Source: Mycolicibacterium psychrotolerans (GTDB taxonomy: Bacteria; Actinomycetota; Actinomycetes; Mycobacteriales; Mycobacteriaceae). Taken from it: DNA of 64,000 nucleotides. Positions 8,430-16,892 of the stretch are shown in pieces. Made by a program: the position numbers and the translations under genes. The notes beneath the pieces were generated by a model, which was not told the origin of the DNA, made no database searches, and saw nothing but the letters and a program-made list of their open reading frames with translations. The stretch is taken from positions 558,001-622,000 of the forward strand of contig NZ_AP022574.1 of assembly GCF_010729305.1 (NCBI RefSeq). The letters run 5' to 3'. Position 1 is the stretch's first letter. Each line of letters begins with the position of its first letter.

Positions 8430-8443
8430 GGACAGTACAGTCC
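8430..8443. promoter_or_regulatory. Probable TetR operator overlapping -10 of the MFS gene
   Basis: GGAC-A-GTAC-A-GTCC is a 14-bp palindrome with one mismatched pair. It covers TACAGT (8436-8441), which lies 6 nt before the MFS ATG and is the likely -10 of a leaderless transcript. Binding here would block the transporter promoter directly. Confidence 0.6.
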
Positions 8444-8447
8444 GGGC

Positions 8448-9653
8448 ATGCGGACCTACCGTGCTCTCTTCCGGGTGCCGCGCGTCCTGAACATCACGGC
8501 GGCGCAGTTGTTCGCGCGGCTTCCGCTCGGCATCCTGTCGCTGGCCGTCCTGGTCCACGTCGAGCATCACACCGGTTCGTACGCGCAGGCCGGCGCCGTG
8601 GTGGCGTGCCTGACCGTCGGCGAGGCGGTGGCGATGCCGGCCACGTCGAAGTTGGCCGGCCGGGGCGGTAGAACCGCGCCGACCCTGGTGATCTGCGCCG
8701 TGGTCAACGGGCTCAGCATGCTGGCGCTCGCGGTCACTACGGCCTCCGGGCTTCCGCTCATGGCGTTGGGGCTGCTGGTGGGCGCGTCCGTGCCGTCGCT
8801 GATGCCGGTGGTCCGCGCGCTGTACCCGCAGATGCTGCCCCGCGACGGCGTGCGGGCGCTGTTCGCCCTGGACACCACGGCGCAGGAGGTGATCTGGGTC
8901 GTCGGTCCTGTCGCGGCGATGGCGTTGTCGACGCTGCTCTCGACGGCGCTGCCGCTGATCGTGTCTTCTGTGATCACCCTGGCTGGGACCGCGTGGTTCC
9001 TGGTGAGCGCGCGAGGGCTGCGCCCGCGCGGCGGACCGCGCACCGGAACCGGCCGCCGGGTGTTCGCCCGCCGCAGCGTGCTGCTCGCCATGGTCGCCGG
9101 ATGCGCACTCGTCGGGTCCTTCACCGCGCTGGAGGTCGGGGTGGTGGCCGAACTCGGCCGCGACGGCATGACCGCGGGCGTTGCGATCGCCCTGGCCAGC
9201 GTCGGCTCGGTGGTCGGCGGGCTGACCTGGGGACACCGCCGCCTCGGCCTGCGCGGCATCGTCGCCGCGCTGACCGTCGTGGCGGTGGGAACCGCGTTGT
9301 TCGGGGCCACCCACGTCCTGGCCCTGCAGTTCTGCGCGTTGTTCGTCTCGGGGCTGGGCTTCGCGCCGGCGATGTCGGCGCTGTACTTCACGGTGTCCCA
9401 GGACATCGACGAGAGCGTCGCCACCGAGGCGTTCGGCTGGCTGCACAGCGCCGCCCTGGTCGGCGGCGCGCTGGGCACCGCGACCGCCGGGATGGCGACC
9501 GACGCGTACGGCGCCTCCGGAGCGGTCGCGGTGGGGACGCTGTTCGCCGTGGTCGCCGCGATGAGCCCGCTGGCCGCGCGAGCCACCGGCCGGATCGGCG
9601 GACTCGTCGACGCGGAGCCGCTCGCCCGGCCTGCCGTGGGTTCGCCGCGCTGA
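8448..9653 (+). CDS. MFS transporter (efflux type)
   Basis: A 401-residue membrane protein with about 12 hydrophobic segments in two halves and a central charged loop (RPRGGPRTGTGRR, about residue 190-205). The N-terminal half resembles actinobacterial MFS exporters of unknown substrate (FRVPRVLNITAAQLFARLPLG). ATG 8448 follows TACAGT by 6 nt, suggesting a leaderless mRNA. Divergent pairing with a TetR gene suggests inducible efflux of a small molecule. It lies 31 nt before cobM but no function in cobalamin metabolism can be inferred. Confidence 0.85.
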   Translation: MRTYRALFRVPRVLNITAAQLFARLPLGILSLAVLVHVEHHTGSYAQAGAVVACLTVGEAVAMPATSKLAGRGGRTAPTLVICAVVNGLSMLALAVTTASGLPLMALGLLVGASVPSLMPVVRALYPQMLPRDGVRALFALDTTAQEVIWVVGPVAAMALSTLLSTALPLIVSSVITLAGTAWFLVSARGLRPRGGPRTGTGRRVFARRSVLLAMVAGCALVGSFTALEVGVVAELGRDGMTAGVAIALASVGSVVGGLTWGHRRLGLRGIVAALTVVAVGTALFGATHVLALQFCALFVSGLGFAPAMSALYFTVSQDIDESVATEAFGWLHSAALVGGALGTATAGMATDAYGASGAVAVGTLFAVVAAMSPLAARATGRIGGLVDAEPLARPAVGSPR

Positions 9654-9684
9654 CGGTCGCCGGCGGGCCCTACACTCCGAAGCG

Positions 9685-10458
9685 ATGGACGACGACCGGG
9701 CAGTGCAGTTCGTCGGCGCCGGCCCAGGGGCCGCGGACCTGCTGACGGTGCGGGCCACGCGGATGCTCGCCGACGCCGACGTCGTGCTCTACCCGGGCAG
9801 TTACCTCGATCCCGAGGTGCTCACCCACTGCTCCCCCGCGGCCGAACTCGTCGACACCGCCGATCTGGATCTGGACGCCATCGTCGACCGCCTCGTCACC
9901 GCCCACCGCGCCGGACGCCGGATCGTGCGACTTGTCTCCGGTGACCCGTCGGTGTACTCCGCGGTCTCCGAGCAGACCCGCAGACTCGACGCGGCGGGCG
10001 TGCCGTGGACCGTCACGCCCGGTGTGCCCGCCTACGCGGCCGCGGCCGCCCGCGTCGGCCGTGAACTCACCGTCCCCCTCGTCGCGCAGTCGGTGGTACT
10101 GACCCGCACCCAGCAGCGCTCGACCGCGATGCCAGCGACCGAATCACTCGCCGCGTTCGCGGCCACCCGCGCCACGCTGGTGCTGCACCTGGCCGTGACC
10201 CGGATCCGGGAGCTGATGGCAGAACTGGTACCCGAGTACGGTTCCGACTGCCCCGTCGTCGTGGTGTATCGCGCGTCCCAGCCGCAGGAGACGGTGCTGC
10301 GCGGCACGGTGTCCGACATCGCTGACGCGGTCGAGGCCGCCGGGTTCCGGCAGGCCGCCGTCATCCTCGTCGGCCGCGCACTCGCCGACCGGCCGGACCC
10401 CTGCGCCGGCGAAAGCCACCTCTACGACCCCGCCCGCGACCGCTCGGCGCGCCCGTGA
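9685..10458 (+). CDS. cobM: Precorrin-4 C11-methyltransferase
   Basis: A 257-residue SAM-dependent tetrapyrrole methylase. The N-terminal FVGAGPGAADLLTVRA (residues 9-24) and the later VSGDPSVYSAVSEQ and TPGVPAYAAAAA segments are signatures of the CobM/CbiF branch, which methylates C11 of precorrin-4 in aerobic cobalamin synthesis. ATG 9685 follows TACACT by 8 nt, so it is probably leaderless. The stop overlaps the GTG of bluB (GTGA). Cob genes on the opposite strand follow within 800 bp, so this is part of a split cobalamin cluster. Confidence 0.92.
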   Translation: MDDDRAVQFVGAGPGAADLLTVRATRMLADADVVLYPGSYLDPEVLTHCSPAAELVDTADLDLDAIVDRLVTAHRAGRRIVRLVSGDPSVYSAVSEQTRRLDAAGVPWTVTPGVPAYAAAAARVGRELTVPLVAQSVVLTRTQQRSTAMPATESLAAFAATRATLVLHLAVTRIRELMAELVPEYGSDCPVVVVYRASQPQETVLRGTVSDIADAVEAAGFRQAAVILVGRALADRPDPCAGESHLYDPARDRSARP

Positions 10459-11159
10459 CGGCGCCCAAACCGACAAATGGGCGCGAAAACGCCCGGAATC
10501 CACGCCCAAACGTTCGTTTGGGCGAAGATACACAGGCCGCGCTGTACGACGTGATCGGGCGGCGCCGCGACACCCGCCGCGAGTTCTCCGGTGAACCGGT
10601 CCCCGACGAGGTGCTCGAGCGGGTCCTGCTCGCTGCCCACGCCGCGCCGTCGGTCGGCATGAGCCAGCCGTGGGACTTCGTGCTGGTGCGCTCCCCGCAG
10701 ACACTGCGCACCTTCCGCGACCACGTCGCCGCGGAACGCGAAGTGTTCGCCTCAACGCTGAGCGGCGAACGCGCGCAGACCTTTTCGCGCATCACCATCG
10801 AGGGTATCTGCGAATCCGGGCTGGGCGTCGTGGTCGGCTACGATCCGACGCGCGGCGGGCCGCAGGTACTCGGCCGACACGCGATCCCCGACGCCGGCCT
10901 CTATTCGGTGGTGTGCGCGATCCAGAACCTCTGGCTCGCCGCCACCGCCGAAGGCCTCGGCGTCGGCTGGGTGTCGTTCTACCGCGAGAACTTCCTGCGT
11001 TTGCTGGTCGGCATGCCCGAGCATGTCCACCCGATCGCCTGGTTGTGTGTCGGGCGGGTCACCGAGCTGCCCGACGTGCCCGACCTCGAGCGGTTCGGTT
11101 GGCGAGCAAGGACTTCCCTGGACTCCGTGCTGCACCGAGAGACCTACCAGGCCCACTGA
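10455..11159 (+). CDS. bluB: 5,6-dimethylbenzimidazole synthase BluB
   Basis: A nitroreductase-fold protein of 234 residues if it starts at GTG 10455. From about residue 26 it is clearly BluB: ALYDVIGRRRDTRREFSGEPV, HAAPSVGMSQPWDF, the catalytic-aspartate region SGLGVVVGYDPTRGG and GVGWVSFYR. BluB cleaves FMNH2 with oxygen to form the lower base of vitamin B12. The first 23 codons come from a CGCCCAAAC-type repeat and have no counterpart in BluB proteins I know. An alternative start is TTG 10518, just inside the repeat's last arm. The GTGA overlap with cobM supports the upstream start and coupling. Confidence 0.9.
   Translation: MTAPKPTNGRENARNPRPNVRLGEDTQAALYDVIGRRRDTRREFSGEPVPDEVLERVLLAAHAAPSVGMSQPWDFVLVRSPQTLRTFRDHVAAEREVFASTLSGERAQTFSRITIEGICESGLGVVVGYDPTRGGPQVLGRHAIPDAGLYSVVCAIQNLWLAATAEGLGVGWVSFYRENFLRLLVGMPEHVHPIAWLCVGRVTELPDVPDLERFGWRARTSLDSVLHRETYQAH
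10461..10524. repeat. CGCCCAAAC-type palindromic repeat inside the 5' end of bluB
   Basis: Bases 10461-10489 match the left arm of the 11176 palindrome with one difference. They are followed by a second inverted repeat at 10503-10524, with 10-bp arms CGCCCAAACG/CGTTTGGGCG around a TT. The element lies wholly between the overlapping cobM stop/bluB GTG and the start of BluB homology, so it is translated or forms an intercistronic hairpin. Confidence 0.8.
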
Positions 11160-11175
11160 GAGTGCTCCCGGCGAG

Positions 11176-11238
11176 CGCCCAAACCGACAAACGGGCGCGA
11201 AAAGGGTCCCTTTTCGCGCCCGTTTGTCGGTTTGGGCG
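11176..11238. terminator. Perfect 63-nt palindrome between convergent bluB and cobU
   Basis: Two exact 31-nt arms (beginning CGCCCAAACCGACAAACGGG) flank a single central T at 11207. It fills the 85-nt gap between the bluB stop and the cobU stop, so it would act as a bidirectional stem-loop terminator. The right side runs into AAAA/TTTT-poor sequence, so intrinsic termination would rely on the stem. It belongs to the same repeat family as 10461-10524 and 62644-62665. Confidence 0.75.
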
Positions 11239-11244
11239 TAAAAG

Positions 11245-11769
11245 TCAGAGGCGCAGGACCCGGCCCGCGATCACCAGGTGCACCTCGTCGCAGACCTCGG
11301 CGACGCGCTGATTGACGGTGCCCAGCAGATCCCGGAACAGCACCCCCGAGCGGTGCGCCGGCACCACGCCGAGGCCGACCTCATTGGTGACGATCACCGC
11401 CTGCGGCACCTGCGCCAGCACGTCGCAGAGCGCGTCGACCCGCGTTCCCAGCAGGTCGTGGACGTCGGCCGAAGGCGCCTCCCACAGTCCCGCGTCGTCG
11501 ACGACTCCGACCACCCAGGTGCTCAGACAGTCGACGAGCACGGGTCCGTCGGCGCCGGCGATGGCGCCGGTCAGGTCGGTCGTCTCGACGGTCTGCCAGT
11601 CGGGTGAGCGCCGGGCCCGGTGTGCGGCCACGCGGGCGTCCCAGTCGGGGTCGCTGCCGTCGGCTGCCCGGCCAGGGGCCACGTAGGTGACCCGTCCGGC
11701 GTCGGCCAGCAGCGCTTCGGCGTGCCGTGACTTGCCGGACCGGACGCCGCCGGTGACGAGGATCCTCAC
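11245..11769 (-). CDS. cobU: Adenosylcobinamide kinase / phosphate guanylyltransferase
   Basis: A 174-residue CobU/CobP protein. The P-loop [12 protein letters not shown] is at residues 7-18, followed by the family motifs VTYVAP, HRARR, DCLSTWV and [11 protein letters not shown]. It phosphorylates adenosylcobinamide and transfers GMP, preparing the nucleotide loop. Start GTG 11769 overlaps the cobK stop (GTGA). It is the last gene in a leftward chain cobF-cobQ-cobK-cobU. Confidence 0.92.
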   Translation of the reverse strand: MRILVTGGVRSGKSRHAEALLADAGRVTYVAPGRAADGSDPDWDARVAAHRARRSPDWQTVETTDLTGAIAGADGPVLVDCLSTWVVGVVDDAGLWEAPSADVHDLLGTRVDALCDVLAQVPQAVIVTNEVGLGVVPAHRSGVLFRDLLGTVNQRVAEVCDEVHLVIAGRVLRL

Positions 11770-12506
11770 CGGGTCATCGTAGAGAGCGCGCGCACCCAGT
11801 CCACCGCGTCGGCGACGTCGGTGACGGTCGTGACGCCGGGCGCGCGGGCGGGGCGCCGCACGATGACGACGGGAACCCCCAGTTGCTGCGCGGCGTCCAT
11901 CTTGGGCCAGGTGTACTCACCGCCGGAGTCCTTGGTGATCAGTACATCGCTGCGGTGCTCCCGCATCAGGGCGAGCTCCCCGCGCAGCGCGTACGGGCCC
12001 CGGCTGGTGATCAGCCGCCACCGCGGCGGCAGGACGTCGTCGGGAGCCTGCACCACGCGGGCGAGAACGTCGTGGCCGTGCAGAGCCGGAATGAAGCGTG
12101 CGAGCTCCTGACGGCCCACGGTCAGGAACGGCCGCCGACCCAGCTGTGCGGCCAGCGCGGCCGCCTCATCGTGCGAGTCCACCCAGTACCACGAGTCGCG
12201 CGAGTGCTCGGCCCAGCCGGGCCGTTCCAGTCGCAGCAGCGGCACCCCGCCGGCGGCGCAGGCCGCCGCCGCGTTGGCGGAGATCGTCTTCGCGAACGGG
12301 TGCGTCGCGTCCACAACGGCGTCGAATTCCGCCAGGGCGGAACGCAATCCGTCGACGCCGCCGAAGCCACCGATGCGGACCTCACCCACGGGCAGCCGCG
12401 GATCGGCGACCCGCCCGGCCAGCGACGTCGTCACCTCGCCCAGCGGGGAGAGCTTCTCGGCCAGGTCCCGGGCCTCGGCGGTCCCGCCGAGCAGCAGGAT
12501 CCTCAC
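11766..12506 (-). CDS. cobK: Precorrin-6A reductase
   Basis: A 246-residue CobK/CbiJ-family enzyme, NADPH-dependent. Features are [16 protein letters not shown] at the start, VDATHPFA near residue 65-71, [10 protein letters not shown] and ITSRGPYA in the middle, and [21 protein letters not shown] near the end, all standard for this family. It reduces precorrin-6A to precorrin-6B. GTG 12506 overlaps the cobQ stop by GTGA and its own stop overlaps the cobU start, so the three are translationally coupled. Confidence 0.92.
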   Translation of the reverse strand: MRILLLGGTAEARDLAEKLSPLGEVTTSLAGRVADPRLPVGEVRIGGFGGVDGLRSALAEFDAVVDATHPFAKTISANAAAACAAGGVPLLRLERPGWAEHSRDSWYWVDSHDEAAALAAQLGRRPFLTVGRQELARFIPALHGHDVLARVVQAPDDVLPPRWRLITSRGPYALRGELALMREHRSDVLITKDSGGEYTWPKMDAAQQLGVPVVIVRRPARAPGVTTVTDVADAVDWVRALSTMTR

Positions 12507-13978
12507 GGGGCGCCCGGCGGCAGGAACGGCAGACCCGCGGGCGCACCCCGGTGGGCGAGGTCGAGCAGCGCGTCGACGTCGATGTGCTGCTCGACCAGAT
12601 CCCCCAGCAGGTCGATGCGCCGCTCGCGGGCTTCGGGAAAGGACACCCCGGACGCCGAGATACCGAGCGTCTCGGACAGGAACCGCGCCCGCAGCGCGTC
12701 GCCCTCCAGGGCCCCGTGCCACATCGTGCCGAACACGGTGCCGTGGCGCACACCGCCGAGGAAATCCTCGGTGGAACTCAGCGCCGTGATGCGGCCGTGG
12801 TGGATCTCGTAGCCGGACGCCGGTGCCCCCGACCACGCACCGCGCGGCAGCCGAAGCGTTTTCTGCGCAACGAAATTCGTGTCGACGTCGAGCAGTCCGA
12901 GACCGTCGACCTCCGTGACCGTCCCCTCCACGCCCGCGGGGTCGCGGACCGTCCGGCCCAGCATCTGGAAGCCCCCGCAGATGCCGAGCACCGGCTTCCC
13001 CGCGGCGGCGTGGGCACGCACCGCGTGGTCGAGTCCGCGGAAGCGCAGCCAGGCCAGATCGGCGATCGTGGAACGGGTGCCCGGCAACACGATGAGGTCC
13101 GCGTCGGTCAGAGCACCGGGGTGCGAGGCGAAGACCACGTCGAGTTCGGGCTCGAGACCGAGCGCGTCGACGTCGGTGAAATTGCTGATGCGCGGGAGTC
13201 GGATGACCGCGACGCGGCGGGCGCCGGCCCGCAGTGAGCGCCTGCCGGCGATCTCCAGGGCGTCCTCGGAGTCGAGCCACACGTCGGGCTGCCAGGGCAG
13301 CGTCCCGAACACCGTTCGGCCGGTGACCTTTTCGAGATCTTTCAGGCCCGGGCGTAGCAGGTCCAGGTCGCCGCGGAACTTGTTGACGACGAATCCGGCG
13401 ATCAGGGCCTGGTCCTCGGGAGACAGCAGCGCCACGGTGCCCAGGAACGCCGCGAACACGCCGCCGCGGTCGATGTCACCGACCACGACGGTCGCCGTCC
13501 CGGCGTGCCGGGCCAGCCCCATGTTGACGTAATCCCCTGCCCGCAGGTTGATCTCGGTCGGGCTGCCTGCGCCTTCGGCGACGACGACGTCGAAGCGCGA
13601 CGCCAGGTCGTCGTAGGCGGCGTGAGCCGCCTCGGCCAGCGCGCGCCGGCCGTCCAGCCAGTCCGACGACGACACCTCGCCCCACGGTTTACCCATCAGC
13701 ACCACATGGCTACGCCGGTCGCTGCCGGGCTTGAGCAGGACGGGGTTCATCGCCGCCTCGGGGTTGACCCGTGCGGCGACTGCCTGAATCCATTGCGCGC
13801 GGCCGATTTCCACGCCGTCGTCACCGGACCCGGCGCAGACCATCGAGTTGTTGGACATGTTCTGCGCCTTGTACGGCGCGACGCGGACACCGCGGCGGGC
13901 CAGGGCCCGGCACAGCCCGGTGGTCACCAGGGTCTTGCCTGCGTCGCTGGTGGTGCCGGCGATCAGCAGCCCGGCCAT
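12503..13978 (-). CDS. cobQ: Cobyric acid synthase
   Basis: A 491-residue glutamine-dependent amidotransferase. The N-terminal half is the ATP-binding part ([20 protein letters not shown], residues 5-24; [11 protein letters not shown]). The C-terminal half is a class I glutaminase with catalytic cysteine in [12 protein letters not shown] and a late histidine in FGTMWHGAL. It amidates four carboxylates of adenosylcobyrinic acid a,c-diamide. ATG 13978 overlaps the cobF stop (ATGA). M. tuberculosis has a cobQ1-cobU pair at the equivalent place; there the neighbouring cobF is absent. Confidence 0.94.
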   Translation of the reverse strand: MAGLLIAGTTSDAGKTLVTTGLCRALARRGVRVAPYKAQNMSNNSMVCAGSGDDGVEIGRAQWIQAVAARVNPEAAMNPVLLKPGSDRRSHVVLMGKPWGEVSSSDWLDGRRALAEAAHAAYDDLASRFDVVVAEGAGSPTEINLRAGDYVNMGLARHAGTATVVVGDIDRGGVFAAFLGTVALLSPEDQALIAGFVVNKFRGDLDLLRPGLKDLEKVTGRTVFGTLPWQPDVWLDSEDALEIAGRRSLRAGARRVAVIRLPRISNFTDVDALGLEPELDVVFASHPGALTDADLIVLPGTRSTIADLAWLRFRGLDHAVRAHAAAGKPVLGICGGFQMLGRTVRDPAGVEGTVTEVDGLGLLDVDTNFVAQKTLRLPRGAWSGAPASGYEIHHGRITALSSTEDFLGGVRHGTVFGTMWHGALEGDALRARFLSETLGISASGVSFPEARERRIDLLGDLVEQHIDVDALLDLAHRGAPAGLPFLPPGAP

Positions 13979-14757
13979 CAGGGTCTCCTGAGCAGGAAGA
14001 GGTCCATCACCCAGCCGTCGCGGGCCTCGGCGGCGGCCCGGGCCTCGGGCAGGGCGGGCAGCACGTCGCCGAGCCGGCCGGTCAGCAGGCGTTCCCCGGG
14101 CGCGCCGAGATTCGCGCCCCACCAGATCGTCCAGTCGTGCAGACCGGTGAAGTCGAGGCGCTGCGGCGGCGGGTTGAGCATCGCGACGATGTTGTCGACC
14201 CCGGCGGCGACGGCCTCCTGCAACCGCCGCCCGGTGGTGATGTGGACCGACCGGCCCACCTCGTGCAGCACGATGCGGTGCCGGGCGGCGAGCAGAGAGG
14301 GCGCGCTGACACCGGGCAGCACGTCGTAGTCGACGTCGATCTGCCCCGCGAGGAGGCCGCGCACCTTCTCGACGATGCGGATCGTCGAGTCGTACAGCGA
14401 CGGGTCGCCCCACACCAGGAACGCGGCCGTGCCGCCACGGCGCCGCAGCACGTCGGCGTAGCGTTCGGCGCGGGCGTCGTGCCAGTCGGTGACGGCGGAC
14501 TCGTAGCCCTGGGCGCTCAGCCCGGTCGAGCGGTCCCGCGGCGGGTCGGGCACCGCGATGACCTCGGCGGGTCCCCGCGGACCGGGGTGGGCGCCGACGA
14601 TCGCGCGCCGCAGCGCGAGCAGCGGGTCGTCGTCCGACTTCTCGGCGGCCAGCACGTAGTCGACCGACCGCAACGCCTCGGCGACCTCGCGCGTCACGTG
14701 CTCAGGCCCCATCCCGACGCCGAGGATCCGAACCCGCACCGGCGCACCCATACCCAC
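13978..14757 (-). CDS. cobF: Precorrin-6A synthase (deacetylating)
   Basis: A 259-residue tetrapyrrole methylase of the CobF type. VRILGVGMGPEHVTREVAEAL at the start, VWGDPSLYDSTIRI, and LPGVSAPSLLAARHRI are recognisable methylase/CobF segments, and the tail GWVMDLFLLRRP is typical. It methylates C1 of precorrin-5 and releases acetate. GTG 14757 has AGGGA at 5 nt; ATG 14751 is an alternative. CobF is reported to be missing from M. tuberculosis, so its presence supports a complete aerobic pathway in this organism. Confidence 0.9.
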   Translation of the reverse strand: MGMGAPVRVRILGVGMGPEHVTREVAEALRSVDYVLAAEKSDDDPLLALRRAIVGAHPGPRGPAEVIAVPDPPRDRSTGLSAQGYESAVTDWHDARAERYADVLRRRGGTAAFLVWGDPSLYDSTIRIVEKVRGLLAGQIDVDYDVLPGVSAPSLLAARHRIVLHEVGRSVHITTGRRLQEAVAAGVDNIVAMLNPPPQRLDFTGLHDWTIWWGANLGAPGERLLTGRLGDVLPALPEARAAAEARDGWVMDLFLLRRP

Positions 14758-14775
14758 GATTGTCCCTGCTCGCGT

Positions 14776-15636
14776 TCAGCGCGACCGGAGCAGGTCGGCT
14801 GCGGCTGCCGAGGAGACGGCGTCGGTCACCAGCTCGACCGTCGGGCTGTCGAGCTTCCAGCACTGCCAGTACAGGGGCACGTCGAGGTGCTCGTCGCAGA
14901 TGCGGACGAAGAATCGGTCGATCAGCTGCTCGGGATACATCCCCCATCCCAGGCCCGCGTGTACGGCTGCACCGAAGCCCGTGGCGGTCGGCACGTAGTG
15001 CACGGGACGCCGCAGCACCGTCCCGAAGGCCTTGCGCAGCAACTGGTCCTGCAGCGCATCGTCACGGTTCCACGCCAGCGACGGTGCGCGACCGGCAGCG
15101 TCGGCGGTGAAGCCGTCGGGCAGATGGCGCGCCACGAAGTCGGGCGTGGCCACGGGCCGGTAGCGCATGATGCCGAGCGGCCGCACCCGGCAGCCGGGCA
15201 CCGCGGCACGTTCGGTGGTGACCGCACCCATCACCACGCCCTCGCGCAGCAGGCGTGCAGAGTGGTCCTGATCCTCGATGCGCAGGTCGAGCAACGCGTC
15301 GGTCAGCCGGTCGAACACACCGGTGAACCAGGTCGCCATCGAATCGGCGTTGACGGCCAGCGCGATCCGCGGCCGCTCGGCGGAGCCGCCCCGCATCTCG
15401 GCGAGCGCCTCGGCCTCCAGCAGCGTGGTCTGCGCCGCCAGCCGCAACAGCGGAGCACCCGCAGCGGTTGCGACACAGGGCTTCTCGCGCAGAATGAGGA
15501 CCTGACCCACCCGTTGCTCGAGGGCCTTGATGCGCTGGCTGATCGCCGAGGGCGTGACGTGCAGGTGCGTGGCCGCCGCGTCGAAGCTGCCGAACTCGAC
15601 GACTGCCGCAAGCGCGGCGAGCTGACCGCTGTCCAC
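14776..15636 (-). CDS. LysR-family regulator of the ArgP/LysG type
   Basis: A 286-residue regulator. The HTH occupies residues 4-60 (DSGQLAALAAVVEFGSFDAAATHLH, then VTPSAISQRIKALE), which is the ArgP/LysG form; the rest is a periplasmic-binding-type effector domain. GTG 15636 is chosen because family proteins begin MDS-QLAAL. LysG proteins activate the lysine/arginine exporter lysE in response to basic amino acids. Here the gene follows catC by 29 nt on the same strand, while a lysE gene lies 21 kb away at 37334, so the two may be a separated pair; direct evidence is lacking. Confidence 0.8.
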   Translation of the reverse strand: MDSGQLAALAAVVEFGSFDAAATHLHVTPSAISQRIKALEQRVGQVLILREKPCVATAAGAPLLRLAAQTTLLEAEALAEMRGGSAERPRIALAVNADSMATWFTGVFDRLTDALLDLRIEDQDHSARLLREGVVMGAVTTERAAVPGCRVRPLGIMRYRPVATPDFVARHLPDGFTADAAGRAPSLAWNRDDALQDQLLRKAFGTVLRRPVHYVPTATGFGAAVHAGLGWGMYPEQLIDRFFVRICDEHLDVPLYWQCWKLDSPTVELVTDAVSSAAAADLLRSR

Positions 15637-15665
15637 CTGGCCCGCCACAGGGATAATGCTAGGCC

Positions 15666-15953
15666 TCAGCCCGCCACGGCGATGTCGGAGGGGTGTGCCG
15701 CCAGTGGGGTCACGGCGATGCTCATGAACGGGAAGAGCGGGAGCCCCGAGAGGATCCGGTGCAGTTCGTCGTGGGAGTCGACGTCGAAGATCGAGTAGTT
15801 CGCGTACTCGCCGACGATGCGCCAGATGTGCGGCCACTTCCCCGACCGCTGCAGGTCCTGGGAGTACTCCTTCTCTCGGTTGATGAGCGCGGCCCGTTCC
15901 TGCGGGTCCAGTCCGGCAGGCAGCCGGACGTCCATCCGGACGTGATACAGCAT
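15666..15953 (-). CDS. catC: Muconolactone delta-isomerase
   Basis: A 95-residue protein of the usual CatC length and sequence (MLYHVRMDVRLP, ALINREKEYSQDLQ, GKWPHIWRIVGEYAN, IFDVDSHDELH, LPLFPFM). CatC decamers convert muconolactone to 3-oxoadipate enol-lactone. It starts 6 nt after the catA stop and closes the catR-catB-catA-catC order. The next enzyme, enol-lactone hydrolase, is not in this window. Confidence 0.95.
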   Translation of the reverse strand: MLYHVRMDVRLPAGLDPQERAALINREKEYSQDLQRSGKWPHIWRIVGEYANYSIFDVDSHDELHRILSGLPLFPFMSIAVTPLAAHPSDIAVAG

Positions 15954-15959
15954 TGCGGC

Positions 15960-16829
15960 TCAGCCCTTTTCGGGGTCGAGCACGAAGCCGTAGACGATCT
16001 TCTGCGATCCGTCGGATATCGACTTCGGATCAAGGACCAGCTCGGGCTTGACGGCGTCGGCGATGTCGTCGTCGTTGTGCGGGTCGCCGGGGAAGTACAG
16101 CTGCGCGGTGAGCTGCTCGTGGCCCGGCGCCGACACCTTCACGTGCAGGTGGGCCGGCCGCCAGGCGTGCCAGCCGGCGGCGGCGATCAACTTGCCGCAG
16201 GAGCCGTCGGTGGGGATCTGGTACGGCGCGGGACGGACGGTGGTGATCTCGAAGGCGCCGTCGGGCCCGGTGGTGAAGGTGCCGCGCAGATTCCACTCCG
16301 GCAGGTTCGGGGCGAACTGCGAGTACAGCCCGTCAGCGTCGGCGTGCCAGAGCTCCACGGTGCCCGGCAGCGGGCTGCCGTCGGTGGAGGTGATGGTTCC
16401 CTCCCACACCAGGCGCGTGCCGTTCTCGTCGTCGCGCATCGGAATGGTGCCGCGGGCGCCGCACTCGGGCGAGCCGGGCACGTAGTAGGGCCCTTCGATG
16501 GTTCCCTTGTTGCCCTGCCGGTGGTCGGTGGCGACGTCCTCGACGACGTGCTCGACCCAGACGTCGAGGAACAGCGGCCATTCGCCGTCGGCGCCGACGC
16601 CGATCAGCCACGCCTTGAGGGCGTTGTACTCGTCGTAGGTGACCCGGTGTCGGCGGATGGTGTCGTGCACCGCGGAGAGCACCTCGCGGGCCAACAGGTC
16701 GACGCGTTCGGTCGGCGTGTCCTTGACCGCCTCGAACGGTGACTTGTCGGCGTGGAACCGCTCGGTCGCGGACGCGCCGGACGCGGCGGCGGTGGCGACC
16801 TCGGTGGTGGTGGTCTCGGTAGTGGTCAT
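15960..16829 (-). CDS. catA: Catechol 1,2-dioxygenase
   Basis: A 289-residue intradiol ring-cleaving dioxygenase. Expected non-haem Fe(III) ligands are Tyr169 (GLYSQF), Tyr203 (PAPYQIP), His227 and His229 (RPAHLHV). An N-terminal helical region used for dimer contact is at about residues 20-105. It opens catechol to cis,cis-muconate. ATG 16829 begins a threonine-rich stretch; AAGAAG lies just upstream. A 63-nt gap separates it from catB and only 6 nt from catC. Confidence 0.95.
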   Translation of the reverse strand: MTTTETTTTEVATAAASGASATERFHADKSPFEAVKDTPTERVDLLAREVLSAVHDTIRRHRVTYDEYNALKAWLIGVGADGEWPLFLDVWVEHVVEDVATDHRQGNKGTIEGPYYVPGSPECGARGTIPMRDDENGTRLVWEGTITSTDGSPLPGTVELWHADADGLYSQFAPNLPEWNLRGTFTTGPDGAFEITTVRPAPYQIPTDGSCGKLIAAAGWHAWRPAHLHVKVSAPGHEQLTAQLYFPGDPHNDDDIADAVKPELVLDPKSISDGSQKIVYGFVLDPEKG

Positions 16830-16892
16830 GGCCGTACTTCTTTCTCGTTGATCGTTCGTTGGTTGTTCGGTGTGGGCTGACACCGAAGGTCT

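Noticed and set aside
9654..14775. Cobalamin riboswitch near the cob genes
   Set aside because: Intergenic gaps are 31 nt or filled by the palindrome; no B12-box-like conserved structure was recognised.
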